A DNA stretch of 64,000 nt from Lysobacterales bacterium 63-13. GTDB lineage: Bacteria > Pseudomonadota > Gammaproteobacteria > Xanthomonadales > Rhodanobacteraceae. The translations under genes and the position numbers were made by a program. The notes beneath the pieces were generated by a model that ran no database searches, was not told the DNA's origin, and saw nothing but the letters and a program-made list of their open reading frames with translations. The DNA is taken from positions 1 to 64,000 of the forward strand of contig MKWR01000029.1 of the NCBI GenBank assembly GCA_001899855.1, read 5' to 3'. Shown here piece after piece: positions 35,768-46,700 of this stretch (positions are counted from its first letter, which is position 1; every line of letters begins with the position of its first letter).

Positions 35768-36711
35768 GCCCGTCGCGATTCGATCACATCGAAAAGCTGG
35801 CCGGCGATATTCAGCCCGAACTGGGCGTCCAGCTCGCGCAGGCAGGTCGGCGAGGTGACGTTGACTTCGGTCAGCCAGTCGCCAATCACGTCCAGGCCGA
35901 CAAAGAGCATGCCGCGGCGCTTGAGTTCCGGGCCGACCTCGGCGGCGATCCAGCGATCCCGCTCGGACAGGGCGATGCCGACGCCCTTGCCGCCGGCGGC
36001 GAGGTTGCCACGGAACTCATCGCCCTGCGGGATCCGCGCCAGCGCATACGGCACGGGTTCGCCATCGATCATCAGGATGCGCTTGTCGCCGGCGCTGATT
36101 TCGGGGATGAACTTCTGCGCCATGGCAAAGGCCTGGCCGTTCGCGGTCAGGGTTTCGATGATCACGTTGAGGTTGGGGTCGCCGTGCGCGGAGAGAAAGA
36201 TGCTGCGTCCGCCCATGCCATCGAGGGGCTTCAGCACGATGCGGCCGTGTTTGGCGGCAAAGCGCTTCAGTTCGCTGGCGCTGCGCGCGACCACGGTTGG
36301 CGCACAACATTGCGGGAAGTGTTGCGCGAACAGCTTTTCGTTGGCGTCGCGAAGGCCCTGCGGATCGTTGACGACCAGCACGCCGGCATCCTGGGCCAGC
36401 TGCAGCACATGGGTGTCATGAATGAACTGGGCGTCCACCGGCGGGTCCTTGCGCGCCAGCACGATGTCGATGTCGCGCAATTCCCTCCATTCGGCCTCGC
36501 CCAGGTCGAACCAGCCGCTGGCGTCGTCACGAACGGCAAGCCGGGCAAGTCTGGCCCAGGCAGAGCCGTCGCGAATGGCCAGATCACCCTGGGTCATGTA
36601 GTGAAGCTCGTACCCGCGACGTTGCGCTTCGAGGAGCAGGGCAAAGGTCGTATCCTTGGCGATCCTGATCTCGGCGATGGCGTCCATGAGGACGGCCAGG
36701 GTAGGGGCCAT
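35764..36711 (-). CDS. gshB: Glutathione synthetase
   Basis: A 315-residue ATP-grasp enzyme that joins glycine to gamma-glutamylcysteine. The N-terminal domain opens LAVLMDAIAEIRIAKDTT, VNDPQGLRDANEKLF marks the central lid region, LKPLDGMGGRSIF is the ATP-grasp loop and GLDVIGDWLTEVNVTSPT the metal/ligand site. It heads a five-gene reverse-strand run (gshB-tonB-yqgE-ruvX-pyrB) and is divergent from pilG, an order conserved with Pseudomonas. Confidence 0.95.
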   Translation of the reverse strand: MAPTLAVLMDAIAEIRIAKDTTFALLLEAQRRGYELHYMTQGDLAIRDGSAWARLARLAVRDDASGWFDLGEAEWRELRDIDIVLARKDPPVDAQFIHDTHVLQLAQDAGVLVVNDPQGLRDANEKLFAQHFPQCCAPTVVARSASELKRFAAKHGRIVLKPLDGMGGRSIFLSAHGDPNLNVIIETLTANGQAFAMAQKFIPEISAGDKRILMIDGEPVPYALARIPQGDEFRGNLAAGGKGVGIALSERDRWIAAEVGPELKRRGMLFVGLDVIGDWLTEVNVTSPTCLRELDAQFGLNIAGQLFDVIESRRA

Positions 36712-37032
36712 GCGGCGACTCCAACGATGAAGGGGTTGGGTGGAAATCGAGCGACGAATGCAGCCGCGCTAGTTTACACTCGGACTTGGCGAAGTCAGTC
36801 AATGGGCACGGTGGCTGCGGCAGGTTCCCAATATTTTTTGAGGACTTAGGCGCTAAACTTGACAGATTAGCTAAGAATTGGTTAAGAAGCTGCAGAGAGG
36901 GAGAAGGGCTTGTGTGCGGGCCGGCAAGCGATGCTTGCAAGGCCTGGTGCAGATTCTTTCCCAAACGAGGTTTGGTAGGCACGCTTCTTGCGTGTCCGAA
37001 TATTCAGTACAGCGGTTGGGGGTCCTTACCAG
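36712..37032. other. Divergent gshB/pilG intergenic region
   Basis: No gene is supported. The region is AT-richer in its centre (around 36830-36895) and holds the promoter candidates listed separately. A short open frame starting at TTG 36988 is in frame with pilG but lacks family residues before 37033. Confidence 0.5.
36859..36894 (+). promoter_or_regulatory. Candidate pilG promoter: TTGACA box and overlapping sigma-54-like site
   Basis: A perfect TTGACA lies at 36859-36864 with a weak TTAAGA 17 bases later (36882-36887). Overlapping this, TGGTTAAGAAGCTGCA (36879-36894) has the GG-N10-GC spacing of a sigma-54 promoter, although it matches the consensus only in part. Either could drive the pil-chp genes; neither is proven. 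Confidence 0.3.
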
Positions 37033-37431
37033 GTGGATGAGACCAAGCAAGGCAGCTTCAGCGGCCTGAAAGTCATGGTCATAGACGATTCCAAAACCAT
37101 CCGCCGCACGGCGGAGACCTTGCTGCGCAAGGAAGGTTGTGAAGTCGTGACGGCGACTGACGGGTTCGAGGCGCTGGCCAAGATTTCCGACCAGCAACCA
37201 CAGATCATTTTCGTCGACATCATGATGCCGCGTCTGGATGGTTATCAGACCTGTGCACTGATCAAGAACAACCAGATGTTCAAGGGCACGCCGGTGATCA
37301 TGCTGTCCTCGAAAGACGGGCTGTTCGACAAGGCGCGTGGCCGCATCGTCGGCTCCGAGCAATATTTGACCAAGCCATTCACGCGCGAAGAATTGCTCGG
37401 CGCGATCCGGCGGCATGTGGACCTGAAGTAG
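37033..37431 (+). CDS. pilG: Type IV pilus chemosensory response regulator PilG
   Basis: A 132-residue single-domain receiver protein. VMVIDDSKTIRRTAETLL holds the acidic pocket, IIFVDIMMPRLDGYQ the phosphorylated aspartate (Asp62) and YLTKPFTREELLGAI the conserved lysine. The sequence is nearly the textbook PilG of xanthomonads. PilG~P, made by ChpA, promotes pilus extension and affects cAMP or PilB-related signalling. GTG 37033 is the most likely start because family proteins begin a short distance before GLKVMVIDDS. TTG 36988 would add 15 residues. Confidence 0.95.
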   Translation: MDETKQGSFSGLKVMVIDDSKTIRRTAETLLRKEGCEVVTATDGFEALAKISDQQPQIIFVDIMMPRLDGYQTCALIKNNQMFKGTPVIMLSSKDGLFDKARGRIVGSEQYLTKPFTREELLGAIRRHVDLK

Positions 37432-37470
37432 GCTCATTGGCTTGGCCATTCGACTCACAGGGGTAAGGCG

Positions 37471-37836
37471 GTGGCGCACATTTTCATCATTGACGATTCA
37501 CCGACCGACGTAAGGGTCTTCACGACCTTGCTGGAGAAGGCCGGTCACCGGGTCAGCAGCGCAGGCAGTGCCGAAGAAGGCATCGCCGGAGTCAAGCGCG
37601 AGCGTCCGGATCTGGTCATCATGGACGTGATCATGCCCGGCATGAACGGCTTCCAGGCAACGCGCGACCTCAGCCGCGATGCCAGCACCGGGCACATTCC
37701 GATTCTCATCGTGACGACCAAGACCATGGAAACCGATCGTGTCTGGGGTCTGCGTCAGGGTGCCAGGGATTTCCTCACCAAACCGGTGGATGCGAAATCC
37801 CTGCTGCAGCGCATCGACAACCTGCTACCGGGCTGA
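37471..37836 (+). CDS. pilH: Type IV pilus chemosensory response regulator PilH
   Basis: A 121-residue receiver protein with IFIIDDSPTDVRVF, phosphorylation site VIMDVIMPGMNGFQ (Asp52) and DFLTKPVDAKSLL. PilH is the second regulator of the Pil-Chp path and is thought to act as a phosphate sink or retraction regulator opposing PilG. GTG start, 39 bases after pilG; GGGGTAAGG lies just before it. Confidence 0.95.
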   Translation: MAHIFIIDDSPTDVRVFTTLLEKAGHRVSSAGSAEEGIAGVKRERPDLVIMDVIMPGMNGFQATRDLSRDASTGHIPILIVTTKTMETDRVWGLRQGARDFLTKPVDAKSLLQRIDNLLPG

Positions 37837-37846
37837 GACGACGAGC

Positions 37847-38401
37847 ATGGCCACCAGCCCCGATCTGCAAATTTCCGGACCCTTCGAGGCGCTCGCCGAC
37901 TACGAGCGGCGCAGCCTGGCGCATGTGGCGGGTTTGCCCGAGCAGATCGACGCGCCCGGCCTCTGGCGTGGCATCGGTTTCCGAATCGGTGCGCGCTACC
38001 TGGTCAGCAGCATTGGCGAAGTCAACGAAATCCTGACCATGCCCCTGCTCACGGTTGTTCCGGGAACGCAAGCGTGGATGCTCGGCGTGGCCAATGTGCG
38101 CGGCAATCTCGTCGCCCTTGTCGACCTGCGCAATTTCATCGAAGGCCAGCGCACGGTGTTGACCGATTCGACGCGCGTTCTGGTCGTGCGCCAGCACGGT
38201 GGCAGCGTCGGCCTGCTGGTCGACGAGGTACTTGGACAGCGCAGTTTCAATGACGACCTGCGCGCGCATGCGCTGGGCGAGGACGATCAGCGCTACAGCC
38301 GCTATGTCGGCGAAAAGATTCAACTCGGCGAAATCGAGTGGGGCCTGTTCAGCATGGCCGCGCTCGTCCGTTCCGCGGATTTCCAGCAAGCATCGGCATG
38401 A
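37847..38401 (+). CDS. pilI: CheW-like coupling protein PilI
   Basis: A 184-residue CheW-domain protein linking the receptor PilJ to the kinase ChpA. The domain spans about residues 40-175, with GARYLVSSIGEVNEIL, WMLGVANVRGNLVALVDLR and VGLLVDEVLGQR. The ATG lies ten bases after the pilH stop, so the two are co-transcribed. Confidence 0.93.
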   Translation: MATSPDLQISGPFEALADYERRSLAHVAGLPEQIDAPGLWRGIGFRIGARYLVSSIGEVNEILTMPLLTVVPGTQAWMLGVANVRGNLVALVDLRNFIEGQRTVLTDSTRVLVVRQHGGSVGLLVDEVLGQRSFNDDLRAHALGEDDQRYSRYVGEKIQLGEIEWGLFSMAALVRSADFQQASA

Positions 38402-38464
38402 CAGCAAACCGGCCATCCACCCGGATACGGCCGGACATGAGCAACTTAGGGGTGAGGTAACAAG

Positions 38465-40519
38465 ATGAGCACAACTTCCAGCGCACTCTCGGGCTCCGAG
38501 CGGACGGGCAGCCTCAACACCATCTTGATCGTGTTGCTGGTGTTGTCGATTGCGTTCGCTGCGGCAGACTTCATTTACCTCACCATCAAAAGCAACCAGG
38601 ATCGCCAGGCAAGCGCGCTGACCACCGAGATCCAGGTGGCCTCGCAGGCCTTGACCACCTATGCGGCCAACGCCGCCGGCGGCAACGAGCTGGCCTTTGA
38701 CGAATTGTCCAAGACCACACGCGACATCGATGCCTTCCTCGGCTACCTGAACAAGGGCAATGCACCGGCCTCCACCCCGTATTCCGGCATGCCCTCCTAC
38801 GCGGACGAGCCCGGCGTGGCCAAGGAGCTCAAGGACCTGAATGCGGCCTGGGAGCCGGTGCTGACCAATGCCACCAAGATCCTCGGCGGCAAGAGCCTGG
38901 TGCTTGATACGGCGACAACCTCCAACGAATTCAGCTCGAAAATGCCGGTGCTCAACTCGCGCATGAACGAAGTCGTCAACATTCTCACCGAGCGCAACGG
39001 CAGTGCCGGCCAGGTGTACATCTCGACCCGCCAGATGTTGCTCGCCGACCGCATGATCCGCCGCGTCCAGGAAATCGGCCAGGGTGGCGATGACGCCCAA
39101 TCCGCGGCGGATGGCTTCTCGCGTGACGCGGCCTTGTACAAGTCGGTGCTCGGTGGACTGATCGATGGCGCGCCGGCACTCAACATCAAATCGATCGATC
39201 AGGCCAATGCGCGTCAGATCCTGACAGACGTGTCCGGGCAGTGGGACGGCCTGGACGAGCCGGTGCGCAAGATCATCGATGCATCGACCGGTCTGCAGGT
39301 GGTCAAGCAGGCCGCCGATGCCATCTTCACCGACAGCCAGAGCGTGCTGCTGAAGGCGCGCAACGTTGCCGATCGCCTGAGCACGCTGGGCACCAAGCGC
39401 ACCTTCCCGAATCCACTCTGGGGCGGCATTGCCGCCGCTGCCGCGATCGTCCTCGTCATCCTCCTCGGCATTACCCTGGTTCGCGACCAGCAAAGCCGTT
39501 ACCAGATGTCGGCCGAGTTGAACCAGCGCAACCAGGAAGCCATTCTGCGACTGCTGGATGAGATGGGCTCGCTGGCCGAAGGTGACCTGACCGTAAAGGC
39601 AACCGTTACCGAAGACATCACCGGGGCGATCGCGGACTCGATCAACTTCGCGGTGGAGGCGCTGCGATCCCTGGTCACCACGATCAACGAGACCGCCGTG
39701 CAGGTGTCCGCCGCCGCCCAGGAAACCCAGGCGACAGCGATGCACCTGGCCGAAGCCGCCGAGCACCAGGCGCAACAGATCACCTCGGCATCGGCCGCCA
39801 TCAACGAGATTGCCGTTTCGATCGACGAGGTCTCGAAGAACTCCAGCGAGAGCGCCGAGGTGGCGCAGCGCTCGGTGCAGATTGCCGCCAAGGGCGCGGC
39901 CATCGTGCGCCAGACCATCCAGGGCATGGACTCCATTCGCGACCAGATCCAGGAAACCTCAAAGCGCATCAAGCGCCTCGGCGAATCTTCCCAGGAAATC
40001 GGCTCGATCGTCGAACTGATCAACGATATTGCCGAACAGACCAATATTCTTGCCCTGAACGCGGCCATCCAGGCCGCCTCCGCCGGTGAGGCGGGCCGCG
40101 GCTTCGCGGTCGTCGCCGACGAAGTGCAACGCCTCGCGGAGCGTTCGGCGAACGCGACCAAGCGAATTGAAACCCTGGTGCAGACGATTCAGTCCGATAC
40201 CAACGAAGCGGTCAGCTCGATGGAACAGACCACCGCCGAGGTGGTGGCCGGTGCGCGCCTGGCCGAGGATGCCGGTCTTGCCCTTGGCGAGATTGAAAAG
40301 GTCTCGCACGATCTTGCCGACCTCATCCAGAGCATCTCTGCCGCAGCCAGCCAGCAGTCCGCTGCGGCAACCAACATTTCCGCAACGATGAACGTGATTC
40401 AGGAAATCACCACGCAGACATCGGTCGGCGCCAGCCAGACTGCCGAATCGATCGGCAACCTGGCGCATCTGGCCGGCGACCTGCGTCGTTCCGTTGCCGA
40501 CTTCAAGCTGCCGGGCTGA
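38465..40519 (+). CDS. pilJ: Methyl-accepting chemotaxis-like receptor PilJ
   Basis: A 684-residue membrane receptor that senses pilus-related or surface signals. It has a first helix (about residues 18-40), a periplasmic PilJ-type domain, a second helix (about 318-340), a HAMP-like linker ([20 protein letters not shown]) and a long cytoplasmic coiled-coil whose hairpin tip contains [20 protein letters not shown] and [24 protein letters not shown] precedes the ATG. Unlike flagellar receptors, no C-terminal methyltransferase-docking pentapeptide is seen. Confidence 0.94.
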   Translation: MSTTSSALSGSERTGSLNTILIVLLVLSIAFAAADFIYLTIKSNQDRQASALTTEIQVASQALTTYAANAAGGNELAFDELSKTTRDIDAFLGYLNKGNAPASTPYSGMPSYADEPGVAKELKDLNAAWEPVLTNATKILGGKSLVLDTATTSNEFSSKMPVLNSRMNEVVNILTERNGSAGQVYISTRQMLLADRMIRRVQEIGQGGDDAQSAADGFSRDAALYKSVLGGLIDGAPALNIKSIDQANARQILTDVSGQWDGLDEPVRKIIDASTGLQVVKQAADAIFTDSQSVLLKARNVADRLSTLGTKRTFPNPLWGGIAAAAAIVLVILLGITLVRDQQSRYQMSAELNQRNQEAILRLLDEMGSLAEGDLTVKATVTEDITGAIADSINFAVEALRSLVTTINETAVQVSAAAQETQATAMHLAEAAEHQAQQITSASAAINEIAVSIDEVSKNSSESAEVAQRSVQIAAKGAAIVRQTIQGMDSIRDQIQETSKRIKRLGESSQEIGSIVELINDIAEQTNILALNAAIQAASAGEAGRGFAVVADEVQRLAERSANATKRIETLVQTIQSDTNEAVSSMEQTTAEVVAGARLAEDAGLALGEIEKVSHDLADLIQSISAAASQQSAAATNISATMNVIQEITTQTSVGASQTAESIGNLAHLAGDLRRSVADFKLPG

Positions 40520-40773
40520 AACTCCGGCTTGTAGCAACGATTCCCAGACCGAAGGAGAACCCGCCACCGCATTCAGACATCGGCAATTGCCGCACCAGAC
40601 CCGCTACTGGATTGGGCCGCGCCATGGAGTTGGAACGGCCTGGGGGGCAGCCAGTTCACAGCACTGCTTGACCGCCCGACGGCACAGGTCGGTGGTGTGC
40701 GCCGAGTAGGGTTTACAGGCAATCCGGTGAGCTGCGGTATGGTTGGCAGGCTTCGCCAGGACGAAACAAAATC

Positions 40774-43700
40774 ATGAAACTGCACGATGATTTCACAACG
40801 CTGAGCTGGGTCAAGGGCGAGCTCGACGAGACCCTCAAGCAGGCACGTCAGGCCCTCGAGGCCTATGTCGACGAGCCGACCGATACCAGCCTCATGCGCT
40901 TTTGTGCGACCTATCTGCATCAGGCGCAAGGCACCTTGCGCATGGTTGAGCTGTATGGCGCGGCCATGCTCGTCGAAGAGATGGAGCGCCTTGCCGACGC
41001 CTTGCTTGCCGGCACCGTCGCCGAGCGTGATGAAGGCTATTCCGTGCTGATGCGCGGCATGGTCCAGTTGCCGGACTATCTCGAGCGCGTGCAGACCGGA
41101 CACAAGGACATTCCAATCGTCCTCCTGCCGCTGTTGAATGACCTGCGCGCATGCCGCGGCGAAAAGCTGCTCACCGACTCCGCCCTGTTTTCGCCGGACC
41201 TGACCATTGCCTTGCCGGAAGCGGCCAGAGGCTTGCCCGCCGAACTGCCGTTGAAGGAACTGCGCAGTCTCGCGTTGCGCTTGCGCCTGGCCTTCCAGGC
41301 GGCCCTGCTCAAATGGTTTCGTGATTCCGGCAATCCGCAGCATTCGACGAGATTGCGCGATGTCCTCGATCGCCTGCGGCAGACCGTTGCCGCCGGCGAA
41401 GAGCCGCGGCGCCTGTTCTGGGTGGCGGCCGGTGTTGCCGATGCGGTCAGCGATGGCAGCCTGCAACCGGGTGCCTCGGTGAAGCTGCTGTTTGGCGGAG
41501 TCGATCGCGAGATCCGGCGCTTTGCCGAGCAGGGTGAGGTCGGCATGCAGGTCGTGCCCCCACACATGCTGGTGCAGAATCTCCTTTACTACATTGCGCA
41601 TTCTGGCAGCAAGAGCGAACGGGTTGCCGCGATTCGCGACACCTACGGCCTGGATTCGCTGCTGCCGACCGATCGTGAAGTCGAACACGCCAAGAGCTCG
41701 ATCTCCGGACACAACCGCACCTTGCTCGACACGGTTTCCGTGGCGATCAAGGACGACCTCATGCGCGTCAAGGAATCGCTGGACATCTACCTGCGTGCGC
41801 AACAGCGTGATCCGGCCGACCTGCTGGGCCAGGTCGAGCTGCTGGATCGGGTCCGCGACACCCTGGGCATGCTTGGACTCGGCGTGCCGAGGCGCGTGGT
41901 CACCGAGCAGCGCGCCACCATCGAGGAGATTGCGCAAGGCCGCCGCGAGGCGGATGAAGGCACCCTGCTCGACGTCGCCGGGGCCCTGCTCTATGTCGAA
42001 GCCTCGCTGGACGATCACATCGAGCGCCTGGGCGCGACCGGCGATGAAGGCGACAGCGATGGCACCGAGTTGCCCAAGGCGGAAATCCGCAAGATTCTCG
42101 ATGCGCTGATGCACGAAGCTGCTGTGAACATCCAGCAGGCCAAGCATGACGTCATCGCCTTCATCGAATCACCGTGGGATCACGAGCGCGTCGAACAGAT
42201 TCCACGCTTGCTGGAGGAGATTTCGGGCGCCCTGCGCATGCTCGATCTCGGCGCCGCGGCCGAATTGATGAGTGGCATCGTGCGTTTCGTCGAAGTCGAG
42301 CTGATCCGCCATCGGCGCGTGCCGACCGCCGAACAGATGGACAAGCTCGCCGATGCCCTGGCCTCGATCGAGTATTACCTTGAAGCCACGCGCGATCAGC
42401 GCGGCGGACGCCAGAAGATCCTTGAGGTGACCCGCAGCAGCCTCGAGTCCCTGGGCTATTGGCCGATTCCAGTTGCAGACGGTGGCGATGAGCCCGGTGG
42501 TGGTGGCGGCGGCCGACCGGATGGCGGCGGGCCGCTCAGCCCGGAGGACATGCGTGCGGCGGATGCCGCACTGGTCGAACCGGTCGAGCGTTCGACCGGT
42601 AATGCTGCGCGAGCCTACGTTGGCCGGGAACTCGACCTCGCTCCAGCGGCTTCCGATTTCCCGAGTTGGGGCGAACATCTACCCTTGGGGCAGAGTGCGT
42701 CCGTGCGCTCCGCGACGGCAGTGGAATCGGGCGAAGTCGACCTCGACGGGCTTGATTTCGCAGTTTCCGCCGAACGCGAATTCCCTTCGTCCGAAAATGC
42801 GGTAACCGTCGAGCAACCATCCGAGCTCGACCGCATCGTGGAAGTGGCCGAAGGCGATGACCTGCGTGGCCTGATCGTCGGGGAGGCTGTCGACAACCTG
42901 CCGTCCGAGCAGGATGTCGCCGGCATGCGCCTTGCCGAGACAACCCACGATCGCGACGCGGAAATCCCGGCCAGCGATGCGGGCGCCGCGCAAGCGGATG
43001 CCGGTGTCATCGTCGATGCCGACGGCAGCCGCTGGATCGAGATCGAAGAGGAGATCGAGGAAGAAGTCGAGGAAGAGGTTGCCGCAGGAGGAACCGCCGA
43101 TGGCAGCTTCCAGATTACCGCCTCCAACGAGATCGACGACGAGATCCGTGATGTCTTCATCGAAGAGGTGCAGGAGGAAATCGACAACCTGCGCACGCAG
43201 TTTCCGCAGTGGCGTGCGAAGCCGGATGATCTCGAACAGGTCAAGCCGATCCGTCGCTCGTTCCACACGCTGAAAGGTTCCGGTCGCCTCGTGGGTGCAC
43301 TCGCCCTTGGCGAGTTCAGCTGGAAGGTCGAGAGCATGCTCAATCGCGTGCTCGACCGCTCGATCGGACCCAGCGCGCAGGCCATGGCCCTGGTCGAACA
43401 TGCCATCAATGCCTTGCCCGGGCAGCTTGCCGCCCTGCGTGGCGAAGGTTCGCCCGACGTTGATATCCAGGCCATCGTGGACACCGCCGATCGCCTGGCA
43501 GAGGGCGAACTGGCCACTGTACCGAGCCGCGCACCGGCGACGACGATGGTCAAGCGCGTGGTCAAGAAGCGGGTCACGCGCCGAATTCCCGCACCGCCGC
43601 AGGTCGTCGCGGCTGCGTCGCCGATACCGACACCGGTCGAGTTCGAGGATGATTCGGTCGAGATCGTCGCCGGCCCCTTGCCGGGACTGGATCCGGTCCT

Positions 43701-46700
43701 GTTCGATATCCTCAAAAGTGAAACGGCGATGCATCTGAGCGTCGTCGACGATTTTCTCGCCCAGGCCGGCTCCAGCCCGTTGCCCGTCTCCGAACCGGTT
43801 CTGCGCGCGGCGCATACCCTCAGTGGCGCCATCGCGATGGTCGAGATCGATCCGCTCTCGCAGATGCTGTCGCCGCTCGAAGGCTACCTCAAGCGCATGC
43901 GCGCGAGTGCCTTCCCGATCGATCGCGAAGGCATGGCGGTGCTCGGCGAAGCCGCCGCGATGGTTCGTGAAGTCATGGCCTGTCTCGATCGCGGCAGCCG
44001 CGACCTGCCCGACACCGACGGGTTGACCGCGCGCATCACCGAATTGCGCGACACCCTGCACGAGCCGGAGAGCTCCCTGCAGTTCTACCATCAGGACGAC
44101 GACGGCGTGCTGGCCGAGGAAGAGTCCGAGTCGCCCGCCGAAGACGAGCCTGTAGTGGTCAAGGCGCAGTCCGCTGCCGCCGAAGGCCTGGAAGCAGCGC
44201 CCACCGAACTGGATTTTGCCGAGCTCGACCTGATCGCGGCCTTGGTCGAGAAGTTGGAGGACAAGGAATTCGCAAGTGCCGACCTGGCCGACGAACTGCC
44301 TGCATCCGCGCCCGGCTGGGATGCGCCAGTAGCGCCCGCGCAGGTGCCGGCGGATACCGATTTCGACGCCTTTTTCGAGGCCACTGGCGCGCTCGATGCG
44401 CTGCCTGACAGCAGCGCAACGGAATCCGCATTCGATGAACCGGAACCCGCAGCGGAAACGTTCGCCAGCGAAGAAACCGAAGCCTCCGTGCCGGCGTCGC
44501 CCATCGAGTTCGAGGAGACGCTGCTGGAGTCGGTCGCGGCCACGGACACACCGGCAGAAGCTGCCATCGAGTCGCTCGAAGCACTCGACATCGAACTTGG
44601 CTCCGGGGAATTCGAAAGCAGCTTGGTCGATGGCGAGGCGGAAGCCGCCATCGACACCGATGCCGAGACAATCCTCGTTGAACCAGGCAAAGCGGATGTC
44701 TCCGAGGCAGCGCAGGCACACCCGCCACCGGCACTTGCCGATGCGACGGTGCTGATCGACCAGGCTGCCTACGAGGAAGACCTGCAGCCCGAGGGGCGGC
44801 TTGAATTGCCCGAGATGGATCAGGACCTGCTGGATATCTTCGTCCAGGAAGGCAATGACATCCTCGATCATTCCGATTCGGTGATGGCGCAACTTCGTGA
44901 TGCCCCGCAGGATCGCGAACTGATCGTCAACCTGCAACGCGACCTGCATACGCTGAAGGGCGGTGCCCGCATGGCCGGTATCGGCCCGATCGGCGACCTG
45001 ACCCACGCCATGGAGTCCCTGCTGGACGCGACCTACGACGGTCACCGCAGCATGGATATGCTGGCAGTCGAGGCGCTGGAACGCAGCTACGATGCCCTGC
45101 ACGGCCTGGTCCAGCGCATTGCGCGCCGTGAAGCGATCGCCATGCCCGAGCAGATGATCGCCAGGCTGGAAAACCTGGTCGCTGGCGAGACGCTGAATGA
45201 CGTTGCGCATCAGCCCGCGCCGGAAACCCCGGCGGCGGAAGCCAAGCCCGCGGCCGTGGTGCCGCGCCCCGCTCCACGAGCCATGCCTGCCGTGGAGACG
45301 GAAGACGAGCCGCGTGCGCCGCAGGAGATGATCCGCGTGCGTTCCGAGCTGCTCGACTCGCTGGTCAACTATGCCGGGGAAGTTTCGATCTACCGCTCGC
45401 GACTCGAACAGCAGATTTCCACCTTCCGCTTCAACCTGGTCGAGTTCGAGCAGACGGTCAGTCGTCTGCGCGAGCAGCTGCGCAAGCTCGAAATCGAGAC
45501 CGAAGCGCAGATCATCGCGCGTTATCAGCGCGAGCATCACGAAGGTGTCGAAACGGCCTTCGATCCGCTCGAACTGGATCGCTTCTCGCAGCTGCAGCAG
45601 TACTCGCGAGCACTCGGCGAATCGGTCTCGGATCTGGTCTCCATCCAGGGCTTGCTGGACGACCTGACCCGGCAGTCGGAAACCCTGCTCCTGCAACAGT
45701 CGCGGGTGAGTTCGGATCTGCAGGAAGGTCTCATGCGCACGCGCATGGTGCCGTTCGATTCGATGGTTCCCTCGCTGCGGCGCACCGTGCGCCAGGCAGC
45801 ACAGGAACTCGGCAAGCGTGCCCAGCTGAAGGTCGAAGGCGCGCAGGGCGAAATGGATCGCAACCTGCTTGAGCGCATGAAGGCGCCGTTCGAGCACATG
45901 CTGCGCAACGCGCTGGCCCACGGCATCGAGTCGCCGCAGCAGCGCCTTGCCGCGAACAAGCCACTCGATGGCACCGTCACCATTCGTGTTTCGCGCGAAT
46001 CGACGGAAGTCGTCCTGCGCATCAGCGACGACGGCCGCGGCATGGATCGCGATGCCATCCGGCGCAAGGCGATTTCGCTCGGCTTGCTCAGCCCGGAAGT
46101 GAATCTTTCCGACCGCGATCTGTACGGCTTCATCCTCGAAGCGGGTTTCTCGACCGCCGAACAAGTCACCCAGCTCGCCGGCCGTGGCGTGGGCATGGAT
46201 GTGGTGCACAGCGAGATCAAGCAGCTCGGTGGTTCGCTGGTCATCGATTCCATTGCCGGCACCGGCACGACGTTCACGATCCGCCTGCCGTTCACCCTCG
46301 CGGTGACCCAGGCGATCCTGGTCAAGCTCGGCGATTCCACCTACGCGGTGCCGATGTCCTCGGTGCAGGGCGTCGTGCGCATTGCCCTCGACGACTACAG
46401 CCGTCGCGTCAGCAGTGGCGAACAGACCTACACCTATGCCGGCGAAGATTTCAACATCTACGAACTTTCACAACTGCTCGGAGTGCCCCAGGGGCGCGTG
46501 CTCGATGAGACGCAGTTGCCGCTGCTGATGACGCGCACGGGTGATCAGCGCGCCGCGGTGCGGATCGATGCCGTCGTCGGCTCGCGCGAAATCGTGGTCA
46601 AGTCGGTTGGTCCGCAGATCAGCTCGGTACCCGGCATCTTCGGCGCGACCATCATGGGTGACGGTTCGGTCATCATGATTCTCGATCTGGCCCCGCTGGT

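Noticed and set aside
40520..40773. Possible pilK remnant or small gene between pilJ and chpA
   Set aside because: No CheR motif in any frame, and the short open frames have no recognisable sequence.
42679..46209. 1176-codon open frame on the reverse strand inside chpA
   Set aside because: It is antisense to a well-supported ChpA. Its translation is His/Arg/Gln-rich with no domain, which is usual for the shadow of a high-GC gene.
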